Positions 10,605 to 20,353 are shown, counted from the first letter of the stretch. The stretch is DNA of 64,000 nt from Superficieibacter electus (GCF_002915575.1 NZ_PQGD01000012.1:142626-206625); one strand, 5' to 3'. Numbers and translations: made by a program. Notes: generated from the letters alone by a model not told the origin.

Positions 10605-11942
10605 TTAGTGCGCGTCAATAAACACAATCTTCAGCACAAACAGTACCGCGACGATAATCACGCACGGGCTGAGATCGCGCAGTCGGCCGGTGCCGATTTT
10701 CATCACGCAGTAAGAGATAAAGCCCAGCGCGATACCTTCGGTAATCGAGAAGCTGAACGGCATCATCACGGCGGTAATAAACGCTGGCACCGACTCGGTC
10801 AGGTCTTCCCACTTCACGCGCGCCAGGCTTGAGGTCATCAGCACACCGACGTAAATCAGCGCGCCTGCAGCAGCGTAAGACGGCACCATCCCCGCCAGTG
10901 GCGAGAGGAAAATCACCAGCAGGAACAGAATACCAACCACCACGGCGGTCAGGCCGGTACGACCGCCCACAGACACGCCGGAAGAGGATTCGATATAGGC
11001 CGTCACCGACGACGTGCCGATGAAAGACCCGGCCACGGAAGAAATACTGTCAACGTACAGCGCCTGCTTCATGCGCGGGAATTTGCCTTTCTCATCTGCC
11101 AGACCTGCCTTGTCGGTCACGCCAATCAGCGTACCGGAGGAGTCAAAAAGGTTAACCAGCATAAAGGAGAAAATTACCCCCGCCAGACCGAGGTTGAAGG
11201 AGCCAGCCAGATCGACGTGACCAATCACGGAACTGACGCTCGGTGGCGCAGAGACGATGCCGTTGTAATGGACATCGCCCAGCATCCAGCCCAGCAGCGT
11301 AGTGACCACAATAGACACCAGCACCGCCGCGTGAATATTACGCGACGCCAGAATGGCGATGATAAAGAAGCCCAGTACGCCCAGCAGCACGCTGTGCGAG
11401 GTCAGGTTGCCGATGCTGACCAGCGTTTCCGGGTTCGCGACAATGACGCCAGCATTTTTCAGGCCCATCATGCCGATAAACAGGCCGATACCGCTGGTGA
11501 TACCGACGCGCAAGCTCACCGGGATATTGGCAATCATCCAGTAGCGCACGCGGAAAATGGTCAGCAGCAGCAGGCCGACCGCGCCCCAGAAAATCGCGCC
11601 CATTCCCACCTGCCACGGCAGGCCCATTGCCTGTACCACAACAAAAGCAAAGAACGCATTAAGACCCATCGCTGGTGCCAGCGCTACCGGCAGATTGGCA
11701 AAGACGCCCATCAGGATACTGCCCAGCGCGGCGATCAGGCAGGTGGTAACGAAGACGGCGCTGGTGTCCATTCCGGCCACGCCGAGGATCTGCGGGTTAA
11801 CGAAAACGATATAAACCATCGTCAGAAAGGTGGTGAACCCGGCAATCACTTCGGTACGTGCCGTTGTGCCGTGCTCACGTAATTTAAACACACGCTCAAG
11901 TATTCCCTGACCAGACGCCTGGGTATGGTGTTGTTGACTCAT
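10605..11942 (-). CDS. adeP: Adenine permease AdeP (NCS2/AzgA family)
   Basis: Proton-coupled adenine importer of the inner membrane. It has 445 residues, identical in length to E. coli AdeP (PurP/YieG). The sequence is strongly hydrophobic with about 12-14 membrane segments. It carries the family blocks TARTEVIAGFTTFLTMVYI at the N terminus and ALAPAMGLNAFFAF, plus FDSSGTLIGV and GTSSVTAYIESSSGVSVGGRTGL. A 13/16 match to the PurR operator lies ~100 bp upstream, which fits known purine control of this gene in E. coli. It is divergent from yieH. Confidence 0.96.
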   Translation of the reverse strand: MSQQHHTQASGQGILERVFKLREHGTTARTEVIAGFTTFLTMVYIVFVNPQILGVAGMDTSAVFVTTCLIAALGSILMGVFANLPVALAPAMGLNAFFAFVVVQAMGLPWQVGMGAIFWGAVGLLLLTIFRVRYWMIANIPVSLRVGITSGIGLFIGMMGLKNAGVIVANPETLVSIGNLTSHSVLLGVLGFFIIAILASRNIHAAVLVSIVVTTLLGWMLGDVHYNGIVSAPPSVSSVIGHVDLAGSFNLGLAGVIFSFMLVNLFDSSGTLIGVTDKAGLADEKGKFPRMKQALYVDSISSVAGSFIGTSSVTAYIESSSGVSVGGRTGLTAVVVGILFLLVIFLSPLAGMVPSYAAAGALIYVGVLMTSSLARVKWEDLTESVPAFITAVMMPFSFSITEGIALGFISYCVMKIGTGRLRDLSPCVIIVAVLFVLKIVFIDAH

Positions 11943-12043
11943 TATCTGTTTCCGAGAAAAGGAGGGAAAATCCGTCGCTATCCTATACCAAAATGAGACA
12001 ATAGGAAGATTCAGATGCGACTTTTTTCATTGATTTTGCTTAT

Positions 12044-12059
12044 ACGGCAACGATTGCGT
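12044..12059 (-). promoter_or_regulatory. Candidate PurR operator for adeP
   Basis: ACGGCAACGATTGCGT matches the PurR consensus ACGCAAACGTTTGCGT at 13 of 16 positions and lies in the adeP-yieH divergent spacer. Confidence 0.6.
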
Positions 12060-12109
12060 CGCATAAATTTCATCAGGTAAACGTTAAACTTATTAAAAGG
12101 GAAACAGGC

Positions 12110-12775
12110 ATGTCCCATATTGAGGCAGTATTTTTCGATTGCGACGGTACGCTGGTCGACAGTGAAGTGATTTGTTCTCGCGCGTATGTACACATGTTTC
12201 AGCAGTACGGTATTACGCTCGATCTGGAAACGATTTTTAAGCGTTTTAAAGGCGTTAAGCTTTACGAAATTATCGACACTATTAACGCCGAGTACGGGGT
12301 TAACCTGGAGAAGGCCGATTTAGAGGCCGTGTATCGCGCCGAGGTGGCTCGTCTGTTTGATTCTGAACTGGTGGGTATCGCGGGCGCGAATGCGCTGCTG
12401 GACAGCGTGACGGTACCGATGTGCGTGGTATCTAACGGGCCGGTCAGCAAAATGCAGCACTCACTGGGGCGCACCGGCATGCTGCATCATTTCCCGGAAA
12501 AATTGTTCAGCGGTTATGATATTCAGCGCTGGAAGCCCGATCCGGCGCTGATGTTCCATGCAGCGAAAGCGATGAACGTTGATGCGGAAAAGTCGGTGCT
12601 GGTGGATGACTCTGTCGCGGGGGCGCAGTCCGGGATCGCTGCCGGAATGGAAGTATTCTACTTTTGTGCCGATCCGCATAACAAACCGATTGAGCATCCG
12701 AAAGTAACGACGTTTACCGATCTGGCGCAGTTGCCGGAATTATGGCGCGCTCGTGGCTGGGATATTACGCGCTGA
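12110..12775 (+). CDS. yieH: 6-phosphogluconate phosphatase-like HAD hydrolase YieH
   Basis: Haloacid-dehalogenase phosphatase of 221 residues; the E. coli homologue dephosphorylates 6-phosphogluconate in vitro. Motif I is FFDCDGTLVDSE at residues 8-19 (nucleophile Asp and second Asp), motif II VSNGP, motif III Lys in RWKPDPALM, and motif IV VLVDDSVAG. The cap domain lies between motifs I and II. The stop codon directly abuts the first unit of the 67-bp repeat array. Confidence 0.94.
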   Translation: MSHIEAVFFDCDGTLVDSEVICSRAYVHMFQQYGITLDLETIFKRFKGVKLYEIIDTINAEYGVNLEKADLEAVYRAEVARLFDSELVGIAGANALLDSVTVPMCVVSNGPVSKMQHSLGRTGMLHHFPEKLFSGYDIQRWKPDPALMFHAAKAMNVDAEKSVLVDDSVAGAQSGIAAGMEVFYFCADPHNKPIEHPKVTTFTDLAQLPELWRARGWDITR

Positions 12776-13443
12776 ATGCCGGGCGGCGGCTGCGCCTTGC
12801 GCGGCCTACACGATGGTTACGGTTCTGGCGTGCGTGGGTTGAATGCCGGGCGGCGGCTGCGCATTGCGCGGCCTACATGATGGTTACGGCTCTGGCCTGC
12901 GTGGGTTGAATGCCGGGCGGCGGCTGTGCCTTGCGCGGCCTACATGATGGTTACGGCTCTGGCGTGCGTGGGTTGGATGCCGGGCGGCGGCTGCGCCTTG
13001 CACGGCCTACATGGTGGTTACGGCTCTGGCGTGCGTGGGCTGAATGCCGGGCGGCGGCTGCGCCTTGCGCGGCCTACACGATGGTTACGCCTCTGGCGTG
13101 CGTGGGCTGAATGCCGGGCGGCAGCTGCGCCTTGCGCGGCCTACATGATGGTTACGCCTCTGGCGTGCGTGGGCTGAATGCCGGGCGGCGGCTGCGCCTT
13201 GCGCGGCCTACACGATGGTTGCGCCTCTGGCCTGCGTGGGCTGAATGCCGGGCGGCGGCTGCGCCTTGCGCGGCCTACACGATGGTTACGCCTCTGGCCT
13301 GCGTGGGTTGAATGCCGGGCGGCGGCTGTGCCTTGCGCGGCCTACATGATGGTTACGCCTCTGGCGTGCGTGGGCTGAATGCCGGGCGGCGGCTGCGCCT
13401 TGCGCGGCCTACATGGTTGATTGCGCCTCTGGCCTGCGTGGGA
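12776..13443. repeat. Ten-copy 67-bp tandem repeat built on a REP-like unit
   Basis: The unit begins ATGCCGGGCGGCGGCTGCGC and recurs with an exact 67-bp period at 12776, 12843, 12910, 12977, 13044, 13111, 13178, 13245, 13312 and 13379; the last copy degenerates. Each unit is a REP-like half (GCCGGGC then GCGCGGCCTAC) plus a ~35-bp linker ending GTGCGTGGG(C/T)TGA. Copies differ at a few positions (for example CACGG in unit four, TGGTTGCG in unit seven). All copies share the same one-base imperfection in the palindrome, so they descend from one founder. Short ORFs in the array cycle frame every unit and are not real. Confidence 0.95.
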
Positions 13444-13458
13444 GTTAGCATTTGTAGC

Positions 13459-13484
13459 CCCGGTAAGCGCAGCGCCACCGGGGA
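13459..13484. repeat. REP-like hairpin after the tandem array
   Basis: CCCCGGT and ACCGGGG flank AAGCGCAGCGCC just before the 3' end of the dehydrogenase gene. It may also act as its transcription end. Confidence 0.6.
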
Positions 13485-13489
13485 GGCGT

Positions 13490-14593
13490 TTAACCTGCGG
13501 GGCTATCGCTGAAATCTCTATTTTCGGTTGCCATCAATGCCTGTTCCAGCGCCTGGCGAGTGAAGGCAAACGGCAGGTGTGCAAGGCTGGCAACGGGAAA
13601 ATGAATATCGGCGGCGATGCGCGCCAGACGCGATGCGCGGTCGCCCGCCAGGTCAGGAAGCCGTAACGGACTACCATACTCACGCAATAGTGCCAGCAGG
13701 TCACGATCGGGATTGTCATTGTTGTTAGCTATCAATGACTGAATCAACAGGCTGAACCCCACTTTTTCACCGTGAAGCCAGCCATGCAGTTCCGGCTGAT
13801 GAGTCAATGTATCGTGGATCACATGCGCCGGGCCTGGCGTAGCAATCGCCCCACGGATGCTGTTGGCAAGCCCGGCCAGCACAATGTTGGCCTCAATCAC
13901 CTTTTCCAGCGCCTGCGTGACATGCTGCTGCTGATTTGCCTGTACTGCCTCTCTTCCCCAGCGCAAAAGGGTGTCAACGGCCAGACGTGCCGCCGACACT
14001 TTGACATCCAGCGCCAGCAAGCCAGGATTTTGACGCTGAAATGGCTCAAATTCGTACCATTTCGCCAGCGCGTCCACAATGCCGGCACGCAAATAACGCA
14101 CATCACTGTGGGCAATAATTTCACTATCCACCAGGATCAGCGCGGGCATGGCGTTTAATGCCTGGCTACGCACATGGCCGCCCTGCGCGTTATAGACAAT
14201 CGCCAGCGGCGACCAGGCGGCGCAGGTCGCCGCCAGCGTCGGCACCGCAATCAATATACGGTCGCCCAGCGCATCATTAACTGCTTTGGCGGTATCCAGC
14301 ACGCGTCCACCCCCCACGGCAAGAATGCCTTGCGCGCCCTGCGTCAGCAGATTTTGCCTGAACTGCGCAATGGCGTCGTCGGTACATTCTCCCGCCAGAT
14401 AATCAAGCTGCCAGCGAATCCCGGCACGATCAAGACTGTCACTGAGCGCCGGCTCTGCCGACTGCCAGGCGCGAGGCGTGGTAAGAATACGGACATGACG
14501 AGTAAGCGGCGCGACCCGCTCACCAATCTGATGACGCAGCCCGGCCTGCTGTACATACGCCGCCGGAGATTTTACGCTAAACATGGTTGTCAT
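13490..14593 (-). CDS. Hydroxycarboxylate/glycerol dehydrogenase-like oxidoreductase (HcxA family)
   Basis: Iron-containing alcohol dehydrogenase of the GldA/HcxA (YbdH) group, 367 residues. The NAD(P)-binding half includes ILAVGGGRVLDTAKAVND near 90-107 and VPTLAATCAAWSPL. The C-terminal helical half contains the metal-site histidines in GPAHVIHDTLTHQPELHGWLHGEK. HcxA is known to reduce 2-oxo acids, so a role in reducing an oxo acid from the neighbouring pathway is plausible. It is the last gene of the 2OG-oxygenase/metQNI operon, starting 5 bp after the permease stop. Substrate is unknown. Confidence 0.82.
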   Translation of the reverse strand: MTTMFSVKSPAAYVQQAGLRHQIGERVAPLTRHVRILTTPRAWQSAEPALSDSLDRAGIRWQLDYLAGECTDDAIAQFRQNLLTQGAQGILAVGGGRVLDTAKAVNDALGDRILIAVPTLAATCAAWSPLAIVYNAQGGHVRSQALNAMPALILVDSEIIAHSDVRYLRAGIVDALAKWYEFEPFQRQNPGLLALDVKVSAARLAVDTLLRWGREAVQANQQQHVTQALEKVIEANIVLAGLANSIRGAIATPGPAHVIHDTLTHQPELHGWLHGEKVGFSLLIQSLIANNNDNPDRDLLALLREYGSPLRLPDLAGDRASRLARIAADIHFPVASLAHLPFAFTRQALEQALMATENRDFSDSPAG

Positions 14594-14598
14594 GCTCC

Positions 14599-15267
14599 TT
14601 AGCGACGATATGCCAGTGAGCGCACCAGTCGATCGCCTGTTTTCTGAATTAACTGTACCAGCAGCAGTAAAACGATGACGGTGCCTGCGATGAGCGTATT
14701 ATCGAAGCGCTGGTAGCCGTAGCGGATCGCCAGATCGCCCAGTCCGCCGCCGCCAACGACGCCCGCCATCGCTGAAAAGCCGATGAGCATCACAATCGTC
14801 AGGGTGATCCCCGCTACCAGCGCAGGCAGCGCCTCCGGCAACAGCACCCGGCTGACGATGTACCAGTGGCTACCGCCCATGGCTTCCACTGCCTCAATGC
14901 GTCCGCGATCCACCTCATCCAGCGCGCTTTCAACAATGCGGGCGAAGAAGGGAAACGCGCCCAGCGTAATAGGGACGATAGCCGCGGTACTGCCCAGCGT
15001 GGTACCGACAATCAGACGGGTAAACGGGATAAGCGCAATCAGGAGAATGACAAACGGCAACGCGCGCCCAATGTTAACGACGGCATTTAGCACCGCCGCC
15101 ACGCCGGGGGCAGGCAATATGCCGCCTTTACGGGTTAAGAACAGCAGCACACCAGCCGGCAGACCAATCAGCACGGTAAATACCGCTGCCAGCGCGACCA
15201 TGTACAACGTCTCCAGCGTGGCATTAAGCATCAATTCAAAAAAACGATTCCAGTTCAGGCTACGCAT
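14599..15267 (-). CDS. MetI-type ABC transporter permease (system 1)
   Basis: Inner-membrane permease of the methionine-uptake family, 222 residues. I chose the ATG at 15267 ([20 protein letters not shown]), which gives the normal MetI length; the frame is open further upstream inside the ATPase gene. About five hydrophobic segments are visible, and the EAA coupling loop is near [47 protein letters not shown] is the hallmark MetI C-terminal block. The start overlaps the ATPase gene end by 13 bp. Substrate is inferred to be a methionine-like sulfur compound. Confidence 0.9.
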   Translation of the reverse strand: MRSLNWNRFFELMLNATLETLYMVALAAVFTVLIGLPAGVLLFLTRKGGILPAPGVAAVLNAVVNIGRALPFVILLIALIPFTRLIVGTTLGSTAAIVPITLGAFPFFARIVESALDEVDRGRIEAVEAMGGSHWYIVSRVLLPEALPALVAGITLTIVMLIGFSAMAGVVGGGGLGDLAIRYGYQRFDNTLIAGTVIVLLLLVQLIQKTGDRLVRSLAYRR

Positions 15268-16043
15268 CGGGTCAGTACCTCCGCCTGATATTTGGCCAGG
15301 AACGCGCGATCGGTTTCGCCGTCCTGCAATAACATCTGCCGCAGGCGTCCGTCCTGGCGCGCCATGATTTGCGCAAGCGTGCCGCTTTCGATCAACTGCC
15401 CGTGCTCCAGCAATGCAGCGCCGTGACAAATGCGCTTCACTACCGACATTTCATGGGTGATGAGCACAATCGTGATGTTGAGCTGACGCTGGATGTTCGC
15501 CAGCAGATCGAGAATAGAACGGGTGGTTTCAGGGTCGAGCGCGCTGGTGGCTTCATCGCACAGGAGATAGCGCGGCTCTGCTGCCAGTGCACGGGCGATA
15601 CCCACGCGCTGCTTTTGTCCGCCTGAAAGCTGTGATGGCCAGCTATCGCCAAACGGCTCCAGGCCCACCAGCGCCAGTAATTCTTCAATCCGTTGCGCGC
15701 GCACTTTCGGCGGTACTCCGGCAATTTCCAGTGGCACATCAATATTGTTCCGAACGGTGCGCGAATGGAGCAAATTAAAGTGCTGGAAAATCATCCCCAT
15801 TTGCTGGCGCTGCTGGCGCAATTGCGCGGTATTCAGTGTGGCAATGTCGCGGCCGTCAATTTCTATTCGCCCTGACGAGGGACGCTCCAGACGGTTAAGA
15901 CAGCGCAGGAGCGTACTTTTTCCCGCGCCGCTTCGCCCTAAAATGCCGAAGATAGTGCCGGCCTCAATGGTCAGGGAGACATCGGATAAAGCCGGTGCGG
16001 CAGTACCGGCGTAATATTTACTGATATTTTCGAGTTTAATCAT
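15255..16043 (-). CDS. MetN-type ABC transporter ATPase without NIL domain (system 1)
   Basis: Cytoplasmic ATPase of the importer, 262 residues from the ATG before [10 protein letters not shown]. Walker A is GRSGAGKST, the Q-loop region is [14 protein letters not shown], the signature is LSGGQKQR and Walker B is [14 protein letters not shown]. Canonical MetN is ~343 residues and carries a C-terminal NIL domain that binds methionine and inhibits transport. This protein stops where the NIL domain would begin, so that feedback should be missing. The start overlaps the 3' end of the binding-protein gene by 8 bp. Confidence 0.9.
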   Translation of the reverse strand: MIKLENISKYYAGTAAPALSDVSLTIEAGTIFGILGRSGAGKSTLLRCLNRLERPSSGRIEIDGRDIATLNTAQLRQQRQQMGMIFQHFNLLHSRTVRNNIDVPLEIAGVPPKVRAQRIEELLALVGLEPFGDSWPSQLSGGQKQRVGIARALAAEPRYLLCDEATSALDPETTRSILDLLANIQRQLNITIVLITHEMSVVKRICHGAALLEHGQLIESGTLAQIMARQDGRLRQMLLQDGETDRAFLAKYQAEVLTRCVA

Positions 16044-16842
16044 GCTGAGAGTTCGCAACCGGGATCACAGAGCCGTTGTACTTTTCCTGAATAAATTTCG
16101 CCACCTGCGGTGACGTCAGATCTTTTGCCAGTTGAATGATCCGTGGGTCCTTGACCAGTTCCGGTCGGGTAACCAGCAGGTTGGCATACGGGTTATGGTC
16201 GGCAGACTCCAGGCCCAGCGCATCTTTCGCTGGTACCAGTCCTGCCTCCAGCGCATAGTTACCGTTAATGATCGCCGCATCAACGTCATCCAGCGCACGC
16301 GGGATTTGCGGGGACTCAATCTGCACTATCTTGATTTTCTTCGGGTTATCGACGATGTCTTCCGGCGTCACCAGCGTGGTGACCGCATTACCGGTATCTT
16401 TGAGTTTAATGACCCCCTTATCCTGCAATAGATGCAGCGAACGGCTCAGGTTCGGGGCGTTATTCGGCACGGCAATACTGGCTCCCTCGGGCAAATCAGC
16501 GAGCGACTTGATTTTATGCGAGTAAATACCCAGCGGCTCGATATGCACTTCTGCCGCCACGCTGAAGGTTTTCCCCAGCGCTTTTTCCTGATCTTTTAAA
16601 TAAGGCAGATGCTGAAAATAGTTGGCGTCCACGTCGCCGGAAGCCAGTAGTTCATTTGGATTGATCCCGCCGCTGCTCATCTCAACAATTTTTAAATCTA
16701 ATTGAGGATCGATTTTTTGCACGTACTCCAGTATTTCAGCATGCGGAATGGGATCGGCGGCAATACGTAATGGTGCGGCATGTAATGTCTGCGCAATCAA
16801 TAAAGAAAGTCCAGCCAGGGTAAATGCAACAGATTTGATCAT
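16036..16842 (-). CDS. MetQ/NlpA-family periplasmic binding protein (system 1)
   Basis: Substrate-binding protein for the adjacent MetNI-like transporter, 268 residues from the ATG at 16842. That start has AAGGAT six bases upstream; an ATG-like extension seven codons earlier is possible. The N terminus is a signal peptide ([19 protein letters not shown], cleavage before APLR). No lipobox Cys is present, so unlike E. coli MetQ it should be soluble in the periplasm. Family blocks include [35 protein letters not shown], and [13 protein letters not shown]. The ligand cannot be read from the sequence. Confidence 0.88.
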   Translation of the reverse strand: MIKSVAFTLAGLSLLIAQTLHAAPLRIAADPIPHAEILEYVQKIDPQLDLKIVEMSSGGINPNELLASGDVDANYFQHLPYLKDQEKALGKTFSVAAEVHIEPLGIYSHKIKSLADLPEGASIAVPNNAPNLSRSLHLLQDKGVIKLKDTGNAVTTLVTPEDIVDNPKKIKIVQIESPQIPRALDDVDAAIINGNYALEAGLVPAKDALGLESADHNPYANLLVTRPELVKDPRIIQLAKDLTSPQVAKFIQEKYNGSVIPVANSQHD

Positions 16843-16859
16843 GTTATTATCCTTATTGC

Positions 16860-17888
16860 TCAAGGTCGTTTTTCGTTATTAAGATATTCAGCATAAAAGC
16901 GATTCGCGACGTCAGGATGCGAGCGCAGACGTCCTTTTAAATAATTCCATCCCACCTCGCGTAATAATGGATTAAGCGGATCGCTGGTCGGCCCCTGTGC
17001 CAGTTGCGCCAGTTTTTCCGGAAGTTGATATACCGGCACAACGGCATCCAGCTGCGCACCGAGGAAAAAGGCCACCGACAGCCGCTCACGTTCACCCTGC
17101 GGGGAAACCACCCGGTGGACGGTGGCGCGCAGATAGCCGTTGGTCGCAAGTTCCAGCAGTTCACCAATATTCACAACAAACGAATCGGGCAGCGGCGCGG
17201 CATCCACCCAGTTATCGGGTGAAACCTCAACCTGCAAGCCGCCCTGTTCATCCTGAAGCAATAGCGTCAGAAAACCGGAGTCTTTATGCGCGCCCACCCC
17301 CTGACGGGATTCACTCTCCTGACGTCCCGGATAGCGAATCAACTTAATATGTTCGTTCGGATAGTCACCGTAGAGATTATCGAAAGCGTGGCGCGGCAGC
17401 GAAAGCGCTTCGGCAAAGGCCCGCAGCAGCTCCAGCGCTACCTGCGTCATCTCCTGCTGCCAGCGAGTCAGGATGGTGCGCAACGCGGGCAACGCCTGCG
17501 GCCATTGGTTCGGCCCCTGCATCCGCTGCCATACAGGAGCCGCGCTGTCCGACACCGCATCACGCTCGGCACCAATATCAAATTGCTCGCGATAATCGGG
17601 CTGACCGCGCGTAATTTCGGACCCGGCGCGGTTGTAGCCACGAAAATGCGGTGAGTGCGCCATCTTTACGCTGAGTTTGTCGTCTTCCGGCAGGGCAAAA
17701 AACTGCCATGAAACGCGCTGGACGTCCGCCAGCAACTGCGGAGAAATGCCGTGACCGGTAAGATAAAAAAAGCCCACCTCGCGTGCCGCTTTGCCCAGGG
17801 TTTCAAGAAACGCCTGACGCTGTTGAGGGCTACCGTTTAATTGTGAAAAATCAATCACCGGAAGTGATAATGCGTGGGCTGAACTCAC
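16860..17888 (-). CDS. 2-oxoglutarate/Fe(II)-dependent oxygenase (isopenicillin N synthase family)
   Basis: Non-haem iron dioxygenase. The DIOX_N-type segment begins SLPVIDFSQLNG and contains VGFFYLTGHGIS. The iron facial triad is HxD in VGAHKDSGFLTLLL and the distal His in YLRATVHRVV. RLSVAFFLG supplies the RxS motif that binds 2-oxoglutarate. I prefer the GTG at 17888 (AGGA eight bases upstream), giving 342 residues; an in-frame GTG at 17921 would add 11. It heads the second operon, followed 17 bp later by the binding-protein gene. The pairing with a MetNIQ importer suggests it oxidises an imported sulfur compound, but this is inference. Confidence 0.87.
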   Translation of the reverse strand: MSSAHALSLPVIDFSQLNGSPQQRQAFLETLGKAAREVGFFYLTGHGISPQLLADVQRVSWQFFALPEDDKLSVKMAHSPHFRGYNRAGSEITRGQPDYREQFDIGAERDAVSDSAAPVWQRMQGPNQWPQALPALRTILTRWQQEMTQVALELLRAFAEALSLPRHAFDNLYGDYPNEHIKLIRYPGRQESESRQGVGAHKDSGFLTLLLQDEQGGLQVEVSPDNWVDAAPLPDSFVVNIGELLELATNGYLRATVHRVVSPQGERERLSVAFFLGAQLDAVVPVYQLPEKLAQLAQGPTSDPLNPLLREVGWNYLKGRLRSHPDVANRFYAEYLNNEKRP

Positions 17889-17921
17889 CGTTTTCGTCCT
17901 GTTAATTTGCAATAGTTTCAC

Positions 17922-18021
17922 CTTGCCATTTCACCGGGACGAACACTACGAAGTTATATTTCTAATAATATCTAAAAGCCGCAAATGGTTATTTATGCAT
18001 TAATAAAGCGATGACGCGAAT
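17922..18021 (-). promoter_or_regulatory. Promoter region of the 2OG-oxygenase operon with shared 13-mer
   Basis: A 100-bp AT-rich gap contains CTAATAATATCTA at 17962-17974. This matches 12 of 13 bases of CTAACAATATCTA at 24198-24210 upstream of the other operon, in the same orientation. It is probably a binding site for a common regulator. Confidence 0.5.
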
Positions 18022-20340
18022 TTATAACTCGATAAATAACGGCGGCGACCAGGCGGTAATCTCAGGTAGCGGACGATCAAAGCGCGCAATTTCAACAAAA
18101 CAGGTCTGGGCTGTACATCCCTGCCCCAGCCGCGAGCTGCCAGTATCGCAGGTCAGAATATTAGGATTACCGTGCTTATCCAGCGAGTTTTGTTCCTGAG
18201 CATTCAGCGGATCGTACCAGGCACCCGTGGACATTTGCACCACACCGGGCAAGATGTCTCGCGTCAGGTGCACACCGGCAAGCAAAGCGCCGCGTGGGTT
18301 GAAGACCTTAACAATGTCTCCCTGCGCAATTCCGCGGGTGATAGCGTCATCAGGATGCATCCACAAGGGTTCGCGGCCGTGAATTTTGGTCTGGCGGCTG
18401 ACTATGCCATGATCGTACTGGCTGTGCAGGCGCGTGCGCGGCTGGCTGGACAGCAGATGCAGCGGCCATGTCTTTTTCACCTCGCGCTGCGCCTCATATT
18501 CAGCAGCATGCCAGTACGCATGACCAGGCGCTTCCGCGTAGCCAAAGTCGGCGACGGTTTGCGAGAACAGCTCAATTTTGCCCGATGGCGTGGTGAGCGG
18601 CGCGTTGTCAGGGTCCTCACGAAACGCGCGCAGTAAAATCTGCGGCTGATCGGGACGCGGATACTCCAGCTTTCCCGCCTGCCAGAATGCATCGAAGGAC
18701 GGTAACGTTATGCCGTCCGCTGCCGCACGCGGGTGCGACGCGTCATACAGCGTTCTGAGCCATTCTCCTGCCGTGCGTCCTTCGGTAAAGGAGCCTGCAA
18801 AGCCCAGCCGCTCCGCCAGTGCACTGAAGATCGCATAATCATCACGCGCCTGTTCAAACGGCGGCAGATGCTGGCGCATGGCAATCATAAAGCCGTCATT
18901 GCTGGCGCTGCCAATATCCTCGCGCTCAAGCGAGGTGGTTGCAGGTAAAACAATATCGGCATGCTTCGCCTGTGCGGTCCAGTACTGTTCGTGGACAATG
19001 ACGGTATCGGGCCGTCGCCAGGCGCGGATCAGCCGGTTAAGATCCTGATGATGATGAAACGCATTGCCGCCTGCCCAGTACACCAGCCGGATGTCGGGAT
19101 ACGTTAACGTCTGTCCGTCAAACGCATAGTGTTCACCGGGATGCAGCAGCATGTCGGCCACGCGGGCAACCGGGATTACGGTCGAGACGGCATTATGCCC
19201 GGTACCAAGACGCGGGCCGGAAAACACCCGGCGGTCAGCACCGCACAGGTTGGTGGACGCATAGCCGAAACCAATACCGCCGCCCGGCGTCCCGATGTGC
19301 CCGAGCAGCGCAGTCGTCGCCACCAGCGCCCAGTAAGCCTGCTCGCCCTGTCGCGCGCGCTGAACCGACCACGCCATATTAATCAGCGTCTTTTTACCGG
19401 CCATTCGCCGCGCCAGCTGGCGGATAGTCTGTGCCGAAAGGCCGGTTAACGGCGCGGCCCATTCCGGCGATTTGACGTCACCGTCATCGTGCCCCTGAAG
19501 ATAAGCCGCAAAGCGCGCAAATCCTACGGTGCAGCGGGCAACGAAATCGCGGTGGTAAAGTGACTCTTCAATTAACACCTGACACACCGCCAGTAACAAT
19601 GCCGTGTCGCTGCCAGGCTGAATGGCGAGCCACTCCGCCTGCGGTAGCGCGGCGAGATCGTTACGTACCGGGCTGATATTAATAAACGCGGTGCCATTGT
19701 TGTGCAGCGTTTGCAGCCAGTGATTGAGGGCGTGATCGCTTGCCCCGCCACCGTTAACCTGCGCATTACGCAAGGGCAAACCGCCCATCGCCACCACCAG
19801 CTCACAATGTTCAGCCAGCACGGCCCAGTGGGTATGCTGACGTTGCAGGGTATCCAGGTCGCCGAGGATATGCGGCAACACCCGCTCACCCGCCGCGATG
19901 CTGTAGGTATTGGTGCTGGCGGTATAGCCGCCAAAATGATTGAGAAAGCGATGCAACTGGCTCTGCGCATGATGAAAACGGCCCGCGCTCGACCAGCCGT
20001 AGGAGCCGCCGTAAATGGCCTGATTGCCGTGGTTGTCTTTAACGCGTTGTAATTCCTCGGCAACCAGCGATAACGCCTGCTCCCAGCTCACCTCGACAAA
20101 CGGTTCCTTGCCGCGACCCTCGCGTGAAGCGCCTTTTCCCTGAAGATAGCCAAGCCGAACTGCCGGGCGTTTTATCCGCACATCGCTCTGCACGCTGCCA
20201 GGCAGCGATTGACCGATTTTGGACGGCTGACGATCCCACTCAACCGGCTCCAGGGCGGTCAGCACGCCGTTGTCGGTAGTCACACGGTAAGTGCCCCAGT
20301 GGGTTGCCGTCAGGCGATGGTGTGCATCGTTATTATTCAT
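18022..20340 (-). CDS. BisC/TorA-family molybdopterin oxidoreductase, cytoplasmic
   Basis: Bis-MGD molybdoenzyme of the DMSO/TMAO/biotin-sulfoxide reductase family, 772 residues, close to BisC length. The sequence opens HRLTATHWGTYRV, followed by WEQALSLVAEEL. YGGSYGWSSAGRFHHAQSQ at ~110-128 contains the serine expected to ligate molybdenum. Later blocks include FGYASTNLCG, HEQYWTAQAKHADIVLPATTSLER and the C-terminal dinucleotide domain HLLSSQPRTRLHSQYDHG. There is no Tat signal and no N-terminal Fe-S cysteines, so it should be a soluble cytoplasmic reductase like BisC. Likely substrates are S- or N-oxides; a sulfoxide fits the context. It ends the luxS-containing operon. Confidence 0.9.
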   Translation of the reverse strand: MNNNDAHHRLTATHWGTYRVTTDNGVLTALEPVEWDRQPSKIGQSLPGSVQSDVRIKRPAVRLGYLQGKGASREGRGKEPFVEVSWEQALSLVAEELQRVKDNHGNQAIYGGSYGWSSAGRFHHAQSQLHRFLNHFGGYTASTNTYSIAAGERVLPHILGDLDTLQRQHTHWAVLAEHCELVVAMGGLPLRNAQVNGGGASDHALNHWLQTLHNNGTAFINISPVRNDLAALPQAEWLAIQPGSDTALLLAVCQVLIEESLYHRDFVARCTVGFARFAAYLQGHDDGDVKSPEWAAPLTGLSAQTIRQLARRMAGKKTLINMAWSVQRARQGEQAYWALVATTALLGHIGTPGGGIGFGYASTNLCGADRRVFSGPRLGTGHNAVSTVIPVARVADMLLHPGEHYAFDGQTLTYPDIRLVYWAGGNAFHHHQDLNRLIRAWRRPDTVIVHEQYWTAQAKHADIVLPATTSLEREDIGSASNDGFMIAMRQHLPPFEQARDDYAIFSALAERLGFAGSFTEGRTAGEWLRTLYDASHPRAAADGITLPSFDAFWQAGKLEYPRPDQPQILLRAFREDPDNAPLTTPSGKIELFSQTVADFGYAEAPGHAYWHAAEYEAQREVKKTWPLHLLSSQPRTRLHSQYDHGIVSRQTKIHGREPLWMHPDDAITRGIAQGDIVKVFNPRGALLAGVHLTRDILPGVVQMSTGAWYDPLNAQEQNSLDKHGNPNILTCDTGSSRLGQGCTAQTCFVEIARFDRPLPEITAWSPPLFIEL

Positions 20341-20353
20341 TCCCGACTCCGCC

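Noticed and set aside
12776-13443. CRISPR array
   Set aside because: The whole 67-bp unit is repeated including the linker; there are no unique spacers and no cas genes.
12910-13512. A series of overlapping 66-83 residue ORFs with repeated glycine/alanine/arginine-rich sequence
   Set aside because: They come only from the 67-bp tandem repeat, change frame each unit, and have no Shine-Dalgarno sites or family.
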